64,000 nucleotides of DNA from Luteibacter sp. Sphag1AF (lineage in GTDB: Bacteria; Pseudomonadota; Gammaproteobacteria; Xanthomonadales; Rhodanobacteraceae). Every line of letters begins with the position of its first letter. Position 1 is the first letter of the stretch. Shown here piece after piece: positions 1-11,054 of the stretch. The translations under genes were made by a program, and so were the position numbers. The stretch lies in assembly GCF_014192715.1 (NCBI RefSeq), contig NZ_JACHYH010000002.1, forward strand, positions 1-64,000, given 5' to 3'. A model generated the notes under the pieces. That model searched no databases. It worked only from the letters and a program-made list of their open reading frames with translations, and was not told where the DNA came from.

Positions 1-3
1 CCA

Positions 4-258
4 GTCGACAAACCCCGCCCGAACGTCCGGGTCGCGTAGCGACCGCGCGACGTGCTCATGGGGAGGGCGGCGGGGGCTTTCCCTCGACACGCCACGCTGT
101 GCCGGCCTCGCGAGAAGCTAAAGGACGCTAGCCGAACCGCCTGGAACCCGTCGACAAACCCGCCCGAACGTCCGGGTCGCGCAGCGACCGCGCGACGTGC
201 TCATGGGGAAGACGGCGGGGGCTTTCCCGCGACACGCCCCGCTGTGCCGCGCTTGCGA
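4..258. repeat. Pair of ~110-bp imperfect direct repeats in a gene-free edge
   Basis: Two copies (about 4-114 and 150-258) share nearly the same sequence, with roughly ten differences and one single-base indel counted by eye. Both begin with GTCGACAAAC and end near GCTGTGCCG. Each copy contains a self-complementary stretch (GGTCGC..GCGACC nested in GTCGCG..CGCGAC) that could fold into a hairpin. The 35 bp between them are not repeated. The first copy begins at the window edge, so the array may extend further left. The short open frames here look like chance frames of GC-rich DNA, so I call no gene between 1 and 308. Confidence 0.8.
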
Positions 259-308
259 AACACACCCACAGCTCGCTCACACAGCATCCATAAGGTTTGC
301 AGGCAGGT

Positions 309-1250
309 TTATTCGACCTCGTCGGACCCCTCATTGACCCCTTCAAAGAGGAACGTCGACAGATAACGCTCGCCGGTATCCGGAAGCATCGCCAGAATCA
401 CCGCACCCTCTTGCGCCGTCTTCGCCACCTCCAGCGCAGCCGCCAGCGTCGCGCCAGCCGAAATGCCCACAAAGATGCCTTCCTTCTGCGCGAGCGCACG
501 CGACGTATCGCGGGCAAGCACATCGTCCACGGGCACGATCCTGTCCGCCACGGAACGGTTGAGCACCGCGGGCACGAAGTCCGGCGTCCAGCCCTGAATC
601 TTGTGCGGCTGCCACTCGGCGCCCGACAACAGCGCCGCGCCCGCAGGCTCGGTCGCAATGATCTTCACCTCCGGCCGCGCCACCTTCAGCACCTCGCCCA
701 CGCCAGTCAGCGTGCCGCCCGTACCCCAGCCCGTCACGAAGTAATCCAGCCGGCGTCCGGCGAAATCGCGCAGGATTTCCGGGGCAGTGGTGTTGCGGTG
801 ATAAGCCGGATTGGCCGGATTCTCGAACTGGCGCGCAAGAAACCAGCCGTGCTTCTCCGCAAGCTCCTTCGCCTTTGCGACCATGCCGCTGCCACGTGCC
901 GCTGCCGGCGTGAGGACCACCCGGCCGCCATAGGCGCGGATGAGCTTGCGGCGCTCGATCGAGAAGGTTTCGCTCATGACGGCCACAAACGGATAGCCGC
1001 GCGCGGCACACACGGCCGCCAGCGCCACTCCCGTATTGCCCGAAGTGGCCTCCACCACCGTCTGCCCCGGCTTCAGCGCACCCGTGCGCTCCGCATCCAG
1101 AATGATGGCCAGCGCCAGGCGATCCTTCACCGAGCCGGCCGGATTGAAGGCTTCCACCTTGACGAAAATCTGGCAGTTGGCGGGCGCCAGACGGTGCAGG
1201 CGGACAACCGGCGTGTTGCCGATGGTGTCGAGAATGCTGTCGTAGATCAT
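309..1250 (-). CDS. cysK: Cysteine synthase A (O-acetylserine sulfhydrylase)
   Basis: Pyridoxal-phosphate enzyme that makes L-cysteine from O-acetyl-L-serine and sulfide in the cytoplasm, the last step of sulfate assimilation. At 313 aa it has the usual family length. Visible landmarks are the PLP-binding lysine in GSVKDR (K42), the substrate loop TSGNTG (69-74), the phosphate-binding glycine loop GTGGTLTG (176-183) and GISAGA (263-268). HKIQGW near residue 217 resembles CysK rather than CysM, though the two are hard to separate by eye. It is transcribed divergently from roxA across an 85-bp gap. No CysE or sulfur gene adjoins it. Confidence 0.9.
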   Translation of the reverse strand: MIYDSILDTIGNTPVVRLHRLAPANCQIFVKVEAFNPAGSVKDRLALAIILDAERTGALKPGQTVVEATSGNTGVALAAVCAARGYPFVAVMSETFSIERRKLIRAYGGRVVLTPAAARGSGMVAKAKELAEKHGWFLARQFENPANPAYHRNTTAPEILRDFAGRRLDYFVTGWGTGGTLTGVGEVLKVARPEVKIIATEPAGAALLSGAEWQPHKIQGWTPDFVPAVLNRSVADRIVPVDDVLARDTSRALAQKEGIFVGISAGATLAAALEVAKTAQEGAVILAMLPDTGERYLSTFLFEGVNEGSDEVE

Positions 1251-1335
1251 GGGTTAGCTCCGGACGGCCGTATGGACGGCTCATGATGCACCCCCGCGAG
1301 GCCGATGACGACCGCTTCCGTGGCTACAATAGGGA

Positions 1336-2529
1336 ATGGCCATCTCCCAACCCTCCCGCAAGCCCCTCCCCATCGAAGTGCGCGGCAGCGCGAAGCAACC
1401 GCTCGGCATGAGCCCGGCGCAGTTTCTCCGCGACTACTGGCAAAAACGCCCGTTGCTGATCCGCAACGCGTTTCCCGACTTCGAGCCGCCCATTCAGCCC
1501 AACGACCTCGCCGGCCTGGCCTGTGAAGAGTCGGCGCTCGCACGCCTTATCTTTCACGATGAAAAGCGTGACCGCTGGACCGTGAAAACCGGCCCGTTTG
1601 CAGAGGAAGAGTTCGGCAAGACCCCGAAAAGCCACTGGACCCTGCTGGTTCAGGACGTGGACAAATGGGACGTCGACGTGGCGGCCCTGCTGGAATCGTT
1701 TGATTTCCTGCCCACCTGGCGCATGGACGACATCATGGTGTCGTACGCCGAAAACGGTGGCGGCGTCGGTGCGCACGTTGACCAGTACGACGTATTCCTT
1801 ATTCAGGGCATTGGCGAGCGCCACTGGGCGATCAGCGATGATCCGGAAGCCCCGCTGGAATTTCGCAACGATGTGGAACTGAAGCAGCTCAAAGTCTTCG
1901 AGCCCACACACGAGTGGGTGCTTGAACCGGGCGACATGCTGTATCTGCCACCGGGCGTCCCTCACGACGGCGTGGCACTGGGCGACTGCATGACCCTCTC
2001 GGTCGGCATGCGCGCCCCCTCGCAGGCAGAGCTGACCGGCGATCTGGCCGACTTTCTCGCCGAGCGCATGCCCGAAGAGCTGCGCTATGCCGATCCGGAC
2101 CTGACCCCGGCCAAACATGCGGGCGAGATCGACCTCTCCGCCATCAACCGCCTGCGCCAGGCCCTGCCCTTTGCCGTCGCACTGGATCGCGAGCTGCTGG
2201 CCGACTGGTTCGGCCGCTTCATCACCCGCTACCGCAATGCGCAGATGGCCGCCGCCCCGGCGAAGGCCACCACCCGCGCCGCCCTGGACAAGGCACTGGA
2301 CGGCGGCGCGCGCATCCTGCGTCATCCGTACGCGCGTCTGGCCTGGGTGCGCCAGCGCAAGGGCGCCACACTCTATGTCAGCGGGCACGGCTATGCCTGC
2401 CCGGCCGACCTGGCGGAGCGTCTGTGCCAGCGCCGCATCCTGGACGAGGTGCCGGTCGCCGACCGCGAACTCGTGCTCACCCTCATCAATGACGGCCACC
2501 TGGCCGTTCAGAAGGGTCGCCGCCGTTGA
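1336..2529 (+). CDS. roxA: Ribosomal protein L16 arginine hydroxylase (cupin, YcfD/RoxA type)
   Basis: Fe(II)/2-oxoglutarate-dependent oxygenase that hydroxylates a conserved arginine of ribosomal protein L16. The 397-aa protein shows the family start region (YWQKRPLLIRNAF, 35-47), the JmjC-like cupin core with iron ligands H147 and D149 (GGGVGAHVDQYDVF) and H210 (PPGVPHDG), and a C-terminal winged-helix-like half. The ATG is preceded immediately by AGGGA with no room for a normal Shine-Dalgarno spacing, and TACAAT lies only 5 bp upstream, so a leaderless message is possible. A later ATG (residue 25) would drop about 24 residues but keep the core. The stop overlaps the next start. Confidence 0.88.
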   Translation: MAISQPSRKPLPIEVRGSAKQPLGMSPAQFLRDYWQKRPLLIRNAFPDFEPPIQPNDLAGLACEESALARLIFHDEKRDRWTVKTGPFAEEEFGKTPKSHWTLLVQDVDKWDVDVAALLESFDFLPTWRMDDIMVSYAENGGGVGAHVDQYDVFLIQGIGERHWAISDDPEAPLEFRNDVELKQLKVFEPTHEWVLEPGDMLYLPPGVPHDGVALGDCMTLSVGMRAPSQAELTGDLADFLAERMPEELRYADPDLTPAKHAGEIDLSAINRLRQALPFAVALDRELLADWFGRFITRYRNAQMAAAPAKATTRAALDKALDGGARILRHPYARLAWVRQRKGATLYVSGHGYACPADLAERLCQRRILDEVPVADRELVLTLINDGHLAVQKGRRR

Positions 2530-3020
2530 GTGCCCCGGACGATGCCGCCCTGATCGCGCAGGATCGGGCCAGCCTCGCGCTGGCTTACCAGCGCGTGCTC
2601 GATCAGGCCCGGCATCGTCTGTGCATGTATCTGCCAATATTCGAGGCGGGGCTGCTGGATTCGGAAGATGCCCTCGCCGCGCTGCGTCGCATCGCCACCA
2701 GCGGGCGGCGCGCATCCATCCGCATCCTGACCCACGATGCGGCCCGCGCACTGCGCGAAACCCATCGCCTCATTCCATTGGCCCAGCGGCTGCCGTCGGT
2801 CATTCAAATACGCATGCCCACCGATGAAGACGACCTGCGGTACACAGGATCGTTTGTCACCGACCACGCCAGTGGCTTTCTGTTCAGGCCACAGGCCTCC
2901 CGCTTCGAGGCTCGCGGACACCTCGACGCTGCGGGCGAAGCCTCGCATTTACAGTCATATTTCGACGAAGTGTGGGATCGCTCGGAAGCCGCGTGGGAAA
3001 TAAGACCACTTGGCATCTGA
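2526..3020 (+). CDS. Conserved hypothetical protein (DUF7931-like), coupled to roxA
   Basis: A 164-aa soluble protein with a TTG start that overlaps the roxA stop (TTGA), so translation is probably coupled. It has no signal peptide or membrane segment. The sequence (RASIRILTHDAARALRETH, then PLAQRLPSVIQIRMP and a late GSFVTDHASGFLFRP) resembles the small phospholipase-D-like/DUF7931 proteins I associate with xanthomonads, but I see no complete HKD motif. No function can be given. The TTG is chosen because no better start lies nearby and the overlap is typical; the reading frame itself is convincing, being fully open and conserved in style with its neighbours. Confidence 0.7.
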   Translation: MSAPDDAALIAQDRASLALAYQRVLDQARHRLCMYLPIFEAGLLDSEDALAALRRIATSGRRASIRILTHDAARALRETHRLIPLAQRLPSVIQIRMPTDEDDLRYTGSFVTDHASGFLFRPQASRFEARGHLDAAGEASHLQSYFDEVWDRSEAAWEIRPLGI

Positions 3021-3033
3021 ATGTGAATAGAAG

Positions 3034-3064
3034 TTGGCGCGACGCAGCACCGGGGGGCTATAAT
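3034..3064 (+). promoter_or_regulatory. Putative sigma-70 promoter of sucAB-lpdA
   Basis: TATAAT at 3059-3064 is a perfect -10 box; TTGGCG at 3034-3039 is a fair -35 box with a longish 19-bp spacer. Transcription would start near 3071, giving a leader of about 70 nt before the GTG start of sucA. Confidence 0.6.
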
Positions 3065-3138
3065 TAACGAATTCTTTGCCACCATCCATCCTCTTTCGAT
3101 GGTCGGCAAGCCATTTCCCCGTGTGTGCCGGTGGTGAC

Positions 3139-5985
3139 GTGAGCGCAAACCTGATCCGCGAGTTTTCTGAATCCTCCCAGCTCGCCGGCGGCAACGCCGA
3201 CTACGTCGAGCAGATTTACGAGTCCTGGCTGGCTGACGCCGCCTCGGTCCCCACCGAATGGGACGCGTATTTCAAATCGTTCAAGGGCCGCGAGGCCGGC
3301 GACGTTCCCCACTCGGACGCCATCGCCCGCATCGAAGCCGCACAGCGCCAGCGCCGTACGGCAACCGTAGCCACCGCTCCCGGCGATGATGTCTACGCAC
3401 AGAAACAGGCCGGCGTTCTCCGCCTGCTTACCGCTTATCGTTCGCGCGGCCATCTTGCCGCCGACCTCGATCCGCTCGGCCTCACCGTTCCTTCGGTGGA
3501 TGCCCCGGATCTCGGCCTGGCTTTCCATGGCCTCAGCGAAGCCGATTTCGATACCGAATTTGACGCAGGCACCTTTGCCGGCGGCGGCCAGCGCCTGAAG
3601 CTGCGCGAGCTGCTGACTCGCCTGAAGAAGATCTACACCGGCACCGTCGGTGCCGAGTTCATGTACATCAGCGACCACGACCAGCGCCGCTGGATCTACT
3701 CGCGCCTGGAGAAGGCCGGTGGCAACCCGGGCCTGGATACGAAAGAAAAGGTCCGCGTCCTCGAAGCCCTGACGGCAGCCGAAGGCCTTGAGCGATACCT
3801 GCACACCAAGTACGTCGGCCAGAAGCGTTTCTCGCTGGAAGGCGGCGACAGCCTCATCCCGATGGTGGATGACGTGGTGCGCGCCGGTGGCGACAACGGC
3901 GTGAAGGAACTGGTCATCGGCATGGCCCACCGCGGCCGCCTGAACGTGCTGGTCAACATCCTTGGCAAGCCGCCCGGCCAGCTCTTCAATGAGTTTGAAG
4001 GCAAGTTCGAGCACGTGGACGACGCCATCCACTCCGGCGACGTGAAGTACCACATGGGCTTCTCGGCCGACGTCAAGACGCCCAAGGGTGGCGTGCACGT
4101 CGCGCTGGCGTTCAACCCGTCGCATCTGGAAATCGTCAATCCGGTGGTCGCAGGCTCCGTGCATGCGCGCCAGTGCCGCCGCGGCGACACCACCCACGAC
4201 AAGTCCATCGCCATCCTGATCCACGGCGACGCCGCCTTCGCCGGTCAGGGCGTCGGCATGGAACTGATGCAGATGTCGCAGGCCCGTGGCTTTGCCATCG
4301 GTGGCACGCTGCATCTGGTGGTCAACAACCAGGTGGGCTTCACCACGTCCAAGCGCGATGACGCGCGTTCCACGCTGTACTGCACCGACCTGGCCAAGAT
4401 GGTCAACGCCCCGGTCTTCCACGTGAATGGCGATGACCCGGAAGCCGTCATCCAGGTCACCCGCCTCGCCTATGAGTTCCGCAAGGAGTTCAAGAAGGAC
4501 GTCGTGGTCGACCTGGTCTGCTACCGCCGCCACGGCCACAACGAGGCTGACGAACCGTCGGCCACGCAGCCGCTGATGTACCAGGTGATCCGCAAGCGTC
4601 CGACCACCCGTGATCTGTACGCGCAGCGCCTGGTCAAGGAATCGGCCATCGGTGCGGACGACGGCCAGAAGATGCTCGACGCTTATCGCGCACGCCTCGA
4701 AAAGGGCGAGCCGCTGATCGCGATCGACCCGAATCCGACCCGCGACATCCCCGTCGACTGGACGCGCTTCCAGAAGAACAAGCTGTCGATGGTGGTCAAC
4801 ACGGGCGTGCCGCGCACCGAGCTGGCGAAGATGCTCGACGTGCTGCTGGACATCCCGGCCGACGTCACACTGCACCCGCGTGTTGCGAAGATCTACGAAG
4901 ACCGTCGCAAGATGGCTGCCGGCGAACTCCCGGGTGACTGGGGCTTCGCGGAAAACCTCGCCTACGCCACGCTGATCAACGAAGGCAACGACCTTCGCCT
5001 GGTGGGTCAGGATTCCGGCCGCGGCACGTTCTTCCATCGCCACGCCGTGCTGCACGACCAGAGCACCGACAACACGTTCATGCCGCTGTCGAACGTGCGC
5101 AAGGACGCCCGCGTCGAAATCGTCGACTCGCTGCTCAGCGAAGAAGCGGTCATGGCATTCGAGTACGGCGAATCCACCACCTCGCCCGACCAGCTCACCA
5201 TCTGGGAAGGCCAGTTCGGTGACTTCGCCAACGGCGCCCAGGTCGTGATCGACCAGTTCATCAGCTCCGGCGAAGCGAAGTGGGACCGCCTGTGCGGCCT
5301 CACCCTCTTCCTGCCGCACGGCTACGAGGGCCAGGGTCCGGAGCATTCGTCCGCACGCCTTGAGCGCTTCCTCCAGCTGTGCGCGGTCGACAACATGCAG
5401 GTCTGCGTGCCGACCACCCCGGCGCAGGCGTTCCACATGATCCGTCGCCAGCAGGTGCGCCCGGTGCGCAAGCCGCTGATCGTGATGACGCCCAAGTCGC
5501 TGCTGCGCCACAAGCTGGCGGTGTCCTCGCTGGACGATCTGGCCAACGGCAGCTTCCAGCTGGTGATCCCGGAGCATCGCGACCTGGCCGCCAAGAAGGT
5601 CAAGCGCGTGGTGTTCTGCTCGGGCAAGGTCTATTACGACCTGCTGGAAGAAGCGACCAAGAGCGACATCAACGATGTGGCCATTGTCCGCGTCGAACAG
5701 CTCTATCCCTTCCCGCGCGCTGAAGTATCGGCCGAACTGGACAAGTACACCTCCGCGAAGGAAGTGATCTGGTGCCAGGAAGAGCCGATGAACCAGGGCG
5801 CATGGTTCCAGATTCGCCACCACCTCCAGGCCTGCATCAGCGCCAAGCACAGCCTCTCGTACGCGGGACGCGCCCGCTCGGCCGCACCGGCCGCAGGTCA
5901 TCTCAATTCTCATGTCGCCGAACAGGCGGCGCTCGTCGAGCAAGCGCTCACGGCGCCCGTCGGCACCGATCACGCAGCGGAGTAA
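3139..5985 (+). CDS. sucA: 2-oxoglutarate dehydrogenase E1 component
   Basis: Thiamine-diphosphate enzyme that decarboxylates 2-oxoglutarate and passes the succinyl group to the SucB lipoyl arm; it is the entry subunit of the TCA-cycle complex. Starting at the GTG the protein is 948 aa, the family length, and begins [21 protein letters not shown], like xanthomonad SucA. The ThDP/Mg motif runs from G363 (GDAAFAGQG) to N396-N397 (NNQVGF). An upstream TTG at 3076 would add 21 residues unlike the family and lies right after the predicted transcription start, so I prefer 3139. sucB follows after 7 bp. Confidence 0.95.
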   Translation: MSANLIREFSESSQLAGGNADYVEQIYESWLADAASVPTEWDAYFKSFKGREAGDVPHSDAIARIEAAQRQRRTATVATAPGDDVYAQKQAGVLRLLTAYRSRGHLAADLDPLGLTVPSVDAPDLGLAFHGLSEADFDTEFDAGTFAGGGQRLKLRELLTRLKKIYTGTVGAEFMYISDHDQRRWIYSRLEKAGGNPGLDTKEKVRVLEALTAAEGLERYLHTKYVGQKRFSLEGGDSLIPMVDDVVRAGGDNGVKELVIGMAHRGRLNVLVNILGKPPGQLFNEFEGKFEHVDDAIHSGDVKYHMGFSADVKTPKGGVHVALAFNPSHLEIVNPVVAGSVHARQCRRGDTTHDKSIAILIHGDAAFAGQGVGMELMQMSQARGFAIGGTLHLVVNNQVGFTTSKRDDARSTLYCTDLAKMVNAPVFHVNGDDPEAVIQVTRLAYEFRKEFKKDVVVDLVCYRRHGHNEADEPSATQPLMYQVIRKRPTTRDLYAQRLVKESAIGADDGQKMLDAYRARLEKGEPLIAIDPNPTRDIPVDWTRFQKNKLSMVVNTGVPRTELAKMLDVLLDIPADVTLHPRVAKIYEDRRKMAAGELPGDWGFAENLAYATLINEGNDLRLVGQDSGRGTFFHRHAVLHDQSTDNTFMPLSNVRKDARVEIVDSLLSEEAVMAFEYGESTTSPDQLTIWEGQFGDFANGAQVVIDQFISSGEAKWDRLCGLTLFLPHGYEGQGPEHSSARLERFLQLCAVDNMQVCVPTTPAQAFHMIRRQQVRPVRKPLIVMTPKSLLRHKLAVSSLDDLANGSFQLVIPEHRDLAAKKVKRVVFCSGKVYYDLLEEATKSDINDVAIVRVEQLYPFPRAEVSAELDKYTSAKEVIWCQEEPMNQGAWFQIRHHLQACISAKHSLSYAGRARSAAPAAGHLNSHVAEQAALVEQALTAPVGTDHAAE

Positions 5986-5992
5986 GACAAGC

Positions 5993-7204
5993 ATGTCCAT
6001 CGAAGTCAAAGTCCCGGTCCTGCCCGAGTCCGTCTCCGACGCTCTTATCGCCACGTGGCACAAGAAAGCCGGTGAAGCGGTCAAGCGCGACGAAAACCTT
6101 CTCGATCTTGAGACCGACAAAGTCGTGCTCGAAGTGCCGTCGCCGGTCGACGGTGTGCTGAAAGAAATCAAGTTCGCTGAAGGCTCCACGGTCGTCAGCT
6201 CGCAGGTCATCGCCGTGATCGAGGAAGGCGCCGCTGCTGCCGCCCCGGCCGCTGACGCGAAGACCGCCGAGGCTGCTGCGCCGGCCGCCGCGAAAACCGA
6301 AACCAAGTCGGCTCCGGCTGGCGTCGAAGACCTCTCCCCGGCTGGCCGTCGCGTGGCCACGGAAGAGAACATCGACCCATCGAAGGTCGCCGGCACCGGC
6401 CGCGATGGCCGCGTGACCAAGGAAGACCTGGTCAACTACGGCAAGGGTGGCGCCGCTGCTCCCGCCGCTTCGTCCGCGCCGGCTGCCAAGCCGACGCCGG
6501 GTTCGCGCCCGGAAGAGCGCGTGCCGATGACGCGTATCCGTACGCGCATCGCCGAGCGCCTGATGCAGTCGAAGAACTCCATCGCCATGCTCACCTCGTT
6601 CAACGAAGTGAACCTTGCCGAAGTGGTGAAGCTGCGCAAGTCGCTGGGCGAGCAGTTCGAGAAGGCCAACGGTGTGAAGCTGGGCTTCATGAGCTTCTTC
6701 GTCAAGGCTGCTACCGAAGCGCTGAAGCGCTACCCGGTCATCAACGCCTCGGTGGATGGCAGCGACATCATCTATCACGGTTACCAGGACATCTCGATCG
6801 CCGTGTCGACCGAGAAGGGCCTCGTCACCCCTGTGCTGCGCGACGTGCAGGACATGAGCTTCGCCGATGTCGAGAAGGGCATCATCGGTTACGCCAAGAA
6901 GGCGCGTGACGGCAAGCTCGGCCTGGACGACCTCCAGGGCGGCACGTTCACCATCACCAACGGCGGCACCTTCGGTTCGCTGCTGTCCACGCCCATCGTG
7001 AACCCGCCGCAGAGCGCGATCCTCGGCATGCACACGATCAAGGAGCGTCCGGTGGTCGAGAACGGCCAGATCGTTGCCGCGCCGATGATGTACATCGCAC
7101 TCAGCTACGATCACCGCATCATCGACGGCCGCGACGCCGTGCTGTTCCTGGTGGACATCAAGAACCAGCTGGAAAATCCGCAGCGGATGCTCCTCGGCCT
7201 GTAA
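5993..7204 (+). CDS. sucB: Dihydrolipoyllysine succinyltransferase (2-OGDH E2)
   Basis: Core subunit of the 2-oxoglutarate dehydrogenase complex; it transfers succinyl from E1 to CoA. The 403-aa protein has an N-terminal lipoyl domain with lipoylated lysine K43 ([10 protein letters not shown]), an Ala/Pro-rich hinge (81-110), a peripheral-subunit-binding domain (113-148, [12 protein letters not shown]), a second Ala/Pro linker and the catalytic domain ending with H374 and D378 in [12 protein letters not shown]. The ATG at 5993 gives the conserved start [15 protein letters not shown]. It sits 7 bp after sucA in the same operon. Confidence 0.95.
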   Translation: MSIEVKVPVLPESVSDALIATWHKKAGEAVKRDENLLDLETDKVVLEVPSPVDGVLKEIKFAEGSTVVSSQVIAVIEEGAAAAAPAADAKTAEAAAPAAAKTETKSAPAGVEDLSPAGRRVATEENIDPSKVAGTGRDGRVTKEDLVNYGKGGAAAPAASSAPAAKPTPGSRPEERVPMTRIRTRIAERLMQSKNSIAMLTSFNEVNLAEVVKLRKSLGEQFEKANGVKLGFMSFFVKAATEALKRYPVINASVDGSDIIYHGYQDISIAVSTEKGLVTPVLRDVQDMSFADVEKGIIGYAKKARDGKLGLDDLQGGTFTITNGGTFGSLLSTPIVNPPQSAILGMHTIKERPVVENGQIVAAPMMYIALSYDHRIIDGRDAVLFLVDIKNQLENPQRMLLGL

Positions 7205-8749
<1,545 letters not shown>

Positions 8750-8767
8750 TCGCCCTTGTGACACGAA

Positions 8768-8805
8768 AGCCCGTCCATGTTCTGCATGGGCGGGCTTCTT
8801 CTTTT
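8768..8805 (+). terminator. Rho-independent terminator after lpdA
   Basis: A 12-bp stem (AGCCCGTCCATG pairing with CATGGGCGGGCT, one G-T pair) with a 5-nt loop, followed by the T-rich tail TCTTCTTTT. Confidence 0.85.
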
Positions 8806-8824
8806 GAGGTATCACGGAGTATCC

Positions 8825-9421
8825 ATGCGCAACATCAAGTCCCTGTGCGTCTACTGCGGTTCCAACAGCGGCACGCACCCCGAATACGCCGAACAGGCTG
8901 CTGCCTTTGGCAAGCGCCTCGCCGATGAGGGCATCGCTCTGGTTTACGGCGGTGGCAAGGTGGGGTTGATGGGCGTCGTCGCCGATGCCGTGCTTGCGGC
9001 CGGTGGTCGTGTGATCGGCGTGATTCCGCGCCAGCTGGTGGAAAAGGAAGTGGCCCACCAGGGCCTGACCGAAATCCACGTGGTCGAGACCATGCATCAG
9101 CGCAAGACGCGCATGTATGAGCTGTCCGACGCATTTGTCGCCCTGCCCGGCGGCTTCGGCACGATGGACGAAATGTTTGAAATGCTGACGTGGGCCCAGC
9201 TCGGCCTGCACACCTTCCCCTGCGCGTTCCTCGACGTACGCGGCTTCTACACGCATGTGGCCGCTACCATGGACCACATGGTCGCCGAGGGTTTCGTGCG
9301 GGCAGAACAGCGTGAAGGCGTGTGGTTTGGCCCGTCCATTGATGCGCTGTTCGACTGGATGAAGTCCTATGAATCGACCTATGCGCCGAAGTGGATCACG
9401 TCAAACACGGTCGGGGCGTAA
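8825..9421 (+). CDS. LOG-family protein (nucleoside 5'-monophosphate phosphoribohydrolase type)
   Basis: A 198-aa Rossmann-fold protein of the 'lysine decarboxylase'/LOG family. Members that have been studied cleave cytokinin riboside monophosphates, or AMP-like nucleotides, to base and ribose 5-phosphate. The signature PGGFGTMDE (108-116) and the upstream YGGGKVGLMG (41-50) and MHQRKTRM (90-97) are all present, so it should be active. ATG 8825 has GGAG about 8 bp upstream. It follows the lpdA terminator directly and has no same-strand partner. Older annotations as lysine decarboxylase are wrong for this family. The physiological substrate here cannot be told. Confidence 0.85.
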   Translation: MRNIKSLCVYCGSNSGTHPEYAEQAAAFGKRLADEGIALVYGGGKVGLMGVVADAVLAAGGRVIGVIPRQLVEKEVAHQGLTEIHVVETMHQRKTRMYELSDAFVALPGGFGTMDEMFEMLTWAQLGLHTFPCAFLDVRGFYTHVAATMDHMVAEGFVRAEQREGVWFGPSIDALFDWMKSYESTYAPKWITSNTVGA

Positions 9422-9473
9422 GGCTCCTGACCCACGTAAATACCCGCCAGCGCACGGATTGAGCCATTAAGCA

Positions 9474-9501
9474 TTGATGTACGGGCGGGTCACAGTAGAA
9501 T
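9474..9501 (+). promoter_or_regulatory. Putative sigma-70 promoter for the response regulator
   Basis: TTGATG (9474-9479) and TAGAAT (9496-9501) are 16 bp apart. The start would fall near 9508, giving a leader of about 120 nt. The stretch between 9422 and 9629 holds no gene. Confidence 0.55.
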
Positions 9502-9629
9502 GGCCCCTCGCTACAGGGGTGTCGCCCGGGCGTTGGACCCAAGGTGTTCCGCGCGGCGACACGGCACACGAAGTCAGCCCACTGATGGGCGGCGAAGAAT
9601 AACTGACGGGCTCAGGCCCGGGGGAAAGT

Positions 9630-9995
9630 ATGGCGCGTATCCTGATCGTCGACGATTCGCCGTCGCAGTTGCTTGGCATCAAGCGAATTGTCGAGAAACT
9701 GGGACATGAGGCCGTCACGGCCGAAGACGGCGCCGCAGGTGTCGAAGCGGCGAAGCGCGAGCTTCCCGACCTCATTCTCATGGACGTGGTCATGCCGAAC
9801 CTCAACGGGTTTCAGGCAACGCGTACCATCAGCAAGGAAGCCACCACCGCGCACATCCCCATCGTCCTGGTCACCACCAAGGATCAGGACACCGACAAGG
9901 TGTGGGGCCTGCGTCAGGGCGCCAAGGCGTATGTGGTCAAGCCGATCAAGGAAGAAGAACTGATCCGCACCCTGAAGGAACTGCTGCCGGCCTGA
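9630..9995 (+). CDS. PilH/PilG-type single-domain response regulator
   Basis: A 121-aa stand-alone receiver domain. The acidic pocket D8-D9, the phospho-acceptor D52 (LILMDVVMP) and the K of VVKPI near the end are all present. It lacks an output domain, so it must act by protein contact. Sequence style (MARILIVDDSPSQL, TTKDQDTDKVWG) is that of twitching-motility regulators PilH/PilG that control type IV pilus motors in the Pil-Chp system. No pilus or chemotaxis gene adjoins it, so the PilH name is an inference. A strong GGGGGAA ribosome site precedes the ATG, and a promoter candidate lies about 130 bp upstream. Confidence 0.85.
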   Translation: MARILIVDDSPSQLLGIKRIVEKLGHEAVTAEDGAAGVEAAKRELPDLILMDVVMPNLNGFQATRTISKEATTAHIPIVLVTTKDQDTDKVWGLRQGAKAYVVKPIKEEELIRTLKELLPA

Positions 9996-10047
9996 TGGCC
10001 CGCAGCCAACGGGGCTCGCCGCAAGGGCCAGCCCCGTCCGCCTCGCA

Positions 10048-10962
10048 TCAGCGACGCGGGTCGAAATCCGGAAACGCGTCCTTCAGTTCTTCGAACGCCG
10101 CCTTTTCCTCGTGCGTGTCGGCGACCGGCACGCGGATTTCCAGCATCACGATCTGATCGCCCGGCTCCGAACCCGGCAATCCACGCCCCTTCAGACGCAG
10201 CTTGCGGCCCGACTGCGAGCCCGCCGGAATGCGCAGGTCAACGTGCCCACCCAGCGTCGGCACCGGCACCGTGGCACCCAGAGCAGCCTCCCAGGGGGAA
10301 ATGGGTAGCGTATGCAGCACCGTGCGGCCTTCCAGACGGAAGCGTGCGTCGTCGCGGATGCCCACTTCCAGCAACAGGTCACCCGACGGTCCACCCCCCG
10401 AGCCCTGATGTCCCTGCCCGCCCAAGCGGATGACCTGGCCGGACTGGATGCCTGCCGGGATCTTCACTTCCAGCACGCGCTCGCCACCGGCCGAATCGTT
10501 GAGCACCACCCGGGTCTTGCCGCCGTTGTAGGCCGTTTGCAGGTCGGTTTCGATACGGGCCTGAATGTCACGACCGCGACGCGGCTGGGCCTGCCCGCGC
10601 GCGCCCGCGCCGCGACCGCCGCCAAACAGGCTTTCAAAGAAGTCACTGAAGTCGCCGCCACCGCCGCCACCGCCGCCAAAATCGAAGCCCTGGCCCTGCT
10701 GCTGGCCCCAGCCCGGCGGCGGACGGAACTGCTCGCCGGAGCGATAGCCGCCAGCACGTACCTGATCGTACGCACGGCGCTTTTCGGGGTCCTTCAGGAC
10801 CTCGTTCGCTTCGTTGATGGTTTTGAATTTCTCTTCCGCCCCGGCTTCCTTGTTTTTGTCGGGGTGGTATTTGCGCGCAAGCTTGCGGTACGCCGACTTG
10901 ATCTCGGCATCCGTCGCTTCAGGCTTCACGCCCAGCGCATCGTAGTAATCCTTGAACTCCAC
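10048..10962 (-). CDS. cbpA: CbpA-type DnaJ co-chaperone
   Basis: A 304-aa J-domain protein that stimulates the DnaK ATPase. It has an N-terminal J domain with HPD at 33-35, a linker with glycine runs (about 90-115, [13 protein letters not shown], then Arg/Gly), and the two C-terminal substrate-binding beta domains. The CxxCxGxG zinc repeats of true DnaJ are absent, which places it with CbpA/DjlA-like class B co-chaperones. The start is GTG with GGGAGAG upstream. It lies downstream of hsp20 on the same strand but is separated from it by a terminator, so the two are probably separate stress genes. Confidence 0.88.
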   Translation of the reverse strand: MEFKDYYDALGVKPEATDAEIKSAYRKLARKYHPDKNKEAGAEEKFKTINEANEVLKDPEKRRAYDQVRAGGYRSGEQFRPPPGWGQQQGQGFDFGGGGGGGGDFSDFFESLFGGGRGAGARGQAQPRRGRDIQARIETDLQTAYNGGKTRVVLNDSAGGERVLEVKIPAGIQSGQVIRLGGQGHQGSGGGPSGDLLLEVGIRDDARFRLEGRTVLHTLPISPWEAALGATVPVPTLGGHVDLRIPAGSQSGRKLRLKGRGLPGSEPGDQIVMLEIRVPVADTHEEKAAFEELKDAFPDFDPRR

Positions 10963-10989
10963 AGGCTCTCCCGGGCTTGTGTCACACCA

Positions 10990-11032
10990 TCAGAAACAGA
11001 AACACCCGCGGCGAAACAGCTTCGCCGCGGGT
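10990..11032 (-). terminator. Terminator after hsp20
   Basis: A 12-bp perfect stem (ACCCGCGGCGAA/TTCGCCGCGGGT, 11004-11032) with a 5-nt loop. Read on the minus strand it is followed by GTTTCTGTTTCTG, a T-rich tail. Confidence 0.75.
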
Positions 11033-11054
11033 CAGGTCAACCAAGATAAGGCAT

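Noticed and set aside
1-258. Direct repeats read as a CRISPR array
   Set aside because: Only two units of about 110 bp with a 35-bp gap; CRISPR repeats are shorter and regular, and no cas gene is present.
3076-3138. Upstream TTG as start of sucA
   Set aside because: It adds 21 residues unlike the family and begins about 5 nt after the predicted transcription start; the GTG at 3139 matches SucA N-termini.
3064-6435. A 1123-codon open frame on the minus strand opposite sucA-sucB
   Set aside because: It is the antisense shadow of strongly conserved genes in GC-rich DNA; its translation is Arg/Val/Asp/His-rich without domain motifs.
8825-9421. Lysine decarboxylase annotation
   Set aside because: The PGGxGTxxE motif and size belong to the LOG phosphoribohydrolase family, not to PLP decarboxylases.
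10009-10037. ACGGGGCT/AGCCCCGT inverted repeat between the response regulator and cbpA as a terminator
   Set aside because: The loop is 13 nt and there is no T-run on either side, so I do not call it.
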